Source of the DNA: Acidaminococcus sp.
GTDB taxonomy: Bacteria; Bacillota; Negativicutes; Acidaminococcales; Acidaminococcaceae
Direction: 5' to 3'
NCBI GenBank assembly: GCA_019416065.1
Contig: DXYB01000048.1
Location: 1 to 15,182 of the forward strand
Length of the DNA stretch: 15,182 nt
The notes under the pieces are model-generated. The model made no database searches and was not told the origin of the DNA. It saw only the letters and a list, made by a program, of their open reading frames with translations. Shown here in pieces: positions 15,064-15,182 of this stretch; the stretch's first letter is position 1, and every line of letters begins with the position of its first letter. Position numbers and translations under genes: made by a program.

Positions 15064-15129
15064 GGGGGGGCGAATGTTTTATAGATACCCCCGATCAAAC
15101 ATAGAAAACATTTTGATTATACAATTAAT

Positions 15130-15166
15130 TCGTAAATTGCAACTCCAAATTGAACAGTAGCAGAAA
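15130..15166 (+). repeat. Direct repeat copy 2 (IS21-end-like)
   Basis: Second copy of the 37-nt unit, 103 bp downstream of the first, with three substitutions. Between the copies AATGTTTT (15073-15080) and AAAACATT (15105-15112) form an inverted repeat, and a G-run (15064-15070) faces a C-run (15088-15092). Confidence 0.8.
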
Positions 15167-15182
15167 TTAGGCTACCTGTATA

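Larger units (their letters stand above)
15024..15182. mobile_element. Possible end of an IS21-family insertion sequence, cut by the window
   Basis: The paired terminal-type repeats suggest that an insertion sequence begins just after the terminator at 14986 and continues past the right edge. A TG at 15024-15025 could be the outer terminus, but no target duplication or transposase (istA/istB) is visible inside the window. The assignment rests only on the repeat pattern. Confidence 0.35.

Noticed and set aside
15027..15166. CRISPR array at the right edge.
   Set aside because: There are only two imperfect repeats with a 66-nt spacer, no cas genes, and an internal pattern that fits insertion-sequence ends better.

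Overview
The window looks like a chromosomal segment of a Bacillota (Firmicutes) bacterium. The signs are a SUF operon with the SufU scaffold instead of SufA or SufE, a T-box leader, strong AGGAGG-type ribosome binding sites, sigma-A-like promoters, and all protein genes on the plus strand. An amino-acid-fermenting Negativicutes relative (Acidaminococcus or Megasphaera type) would fit the gene content and intermediate base composition. That placement is an inference and cannot be proven from this window.

Layout. Bases 1-278 hold a promoter (TTGCAC, 17 bp, TATAAT) and a structured leader of about 170 nt. Bases 279-5289 are a compact iron-sulfur cluster assembly operon in the order sufC-sufB-sufD-sufS-sufU, with gaps of 12-16 nt and a 38-nt sufD/sufS overlap, closed by a strong hairpin terminator. 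Next come pnp (polynucleotide phosphorylase) and, after a 209-nt non-coding gap with a long inverted repeat, an OPT-family transporter with its own terminator. The terminator runs straight into a small free-standing PqqD-like gene. After that is a 619-residue protein that starts with an HD phosphohydrolase domain and continues into a long helical region. A consensus promoter and a complete T-box leader (specifier ATC, isoleucine) precede a BASS-family transporter. The last gene is a divergent acetyl-CoA hydrolase/CoA-transferase family protein with a palindrome over its likely -10 box and a long terminator behind it. At the right edge are two 37-nt direct repeats that resemble the multiple terminal repeats of IS21-family insertion sequences.

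How the parts work together. The suf genes form one machine: SufS takes sulfur from cysteine, SufU accepts it, and SufBCD assembles clusters. pnp is a separate RNA-turnover gene. The remaining genes look like independently regulated accessory functions: peptide-type uptake, an RRE-like small protein beside an HD hydrolase, an isoleucine-sensing transporter and a CoA-transferase homologue.

The most notable observations are: (1) an isoleucine T-box on a BASS transporter, which predicts a substrate linked to branched-chain amino acids; (2) loss of the family catalytic glutamate (Gly243) in the CoA-transferase homologue; (3) the HD plus helical-repeat fusion next to an orphan PqqD-like gene; and (4) the IS21-like repeat pair at the edge. 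I see no complete new defence or biosynthetic system.
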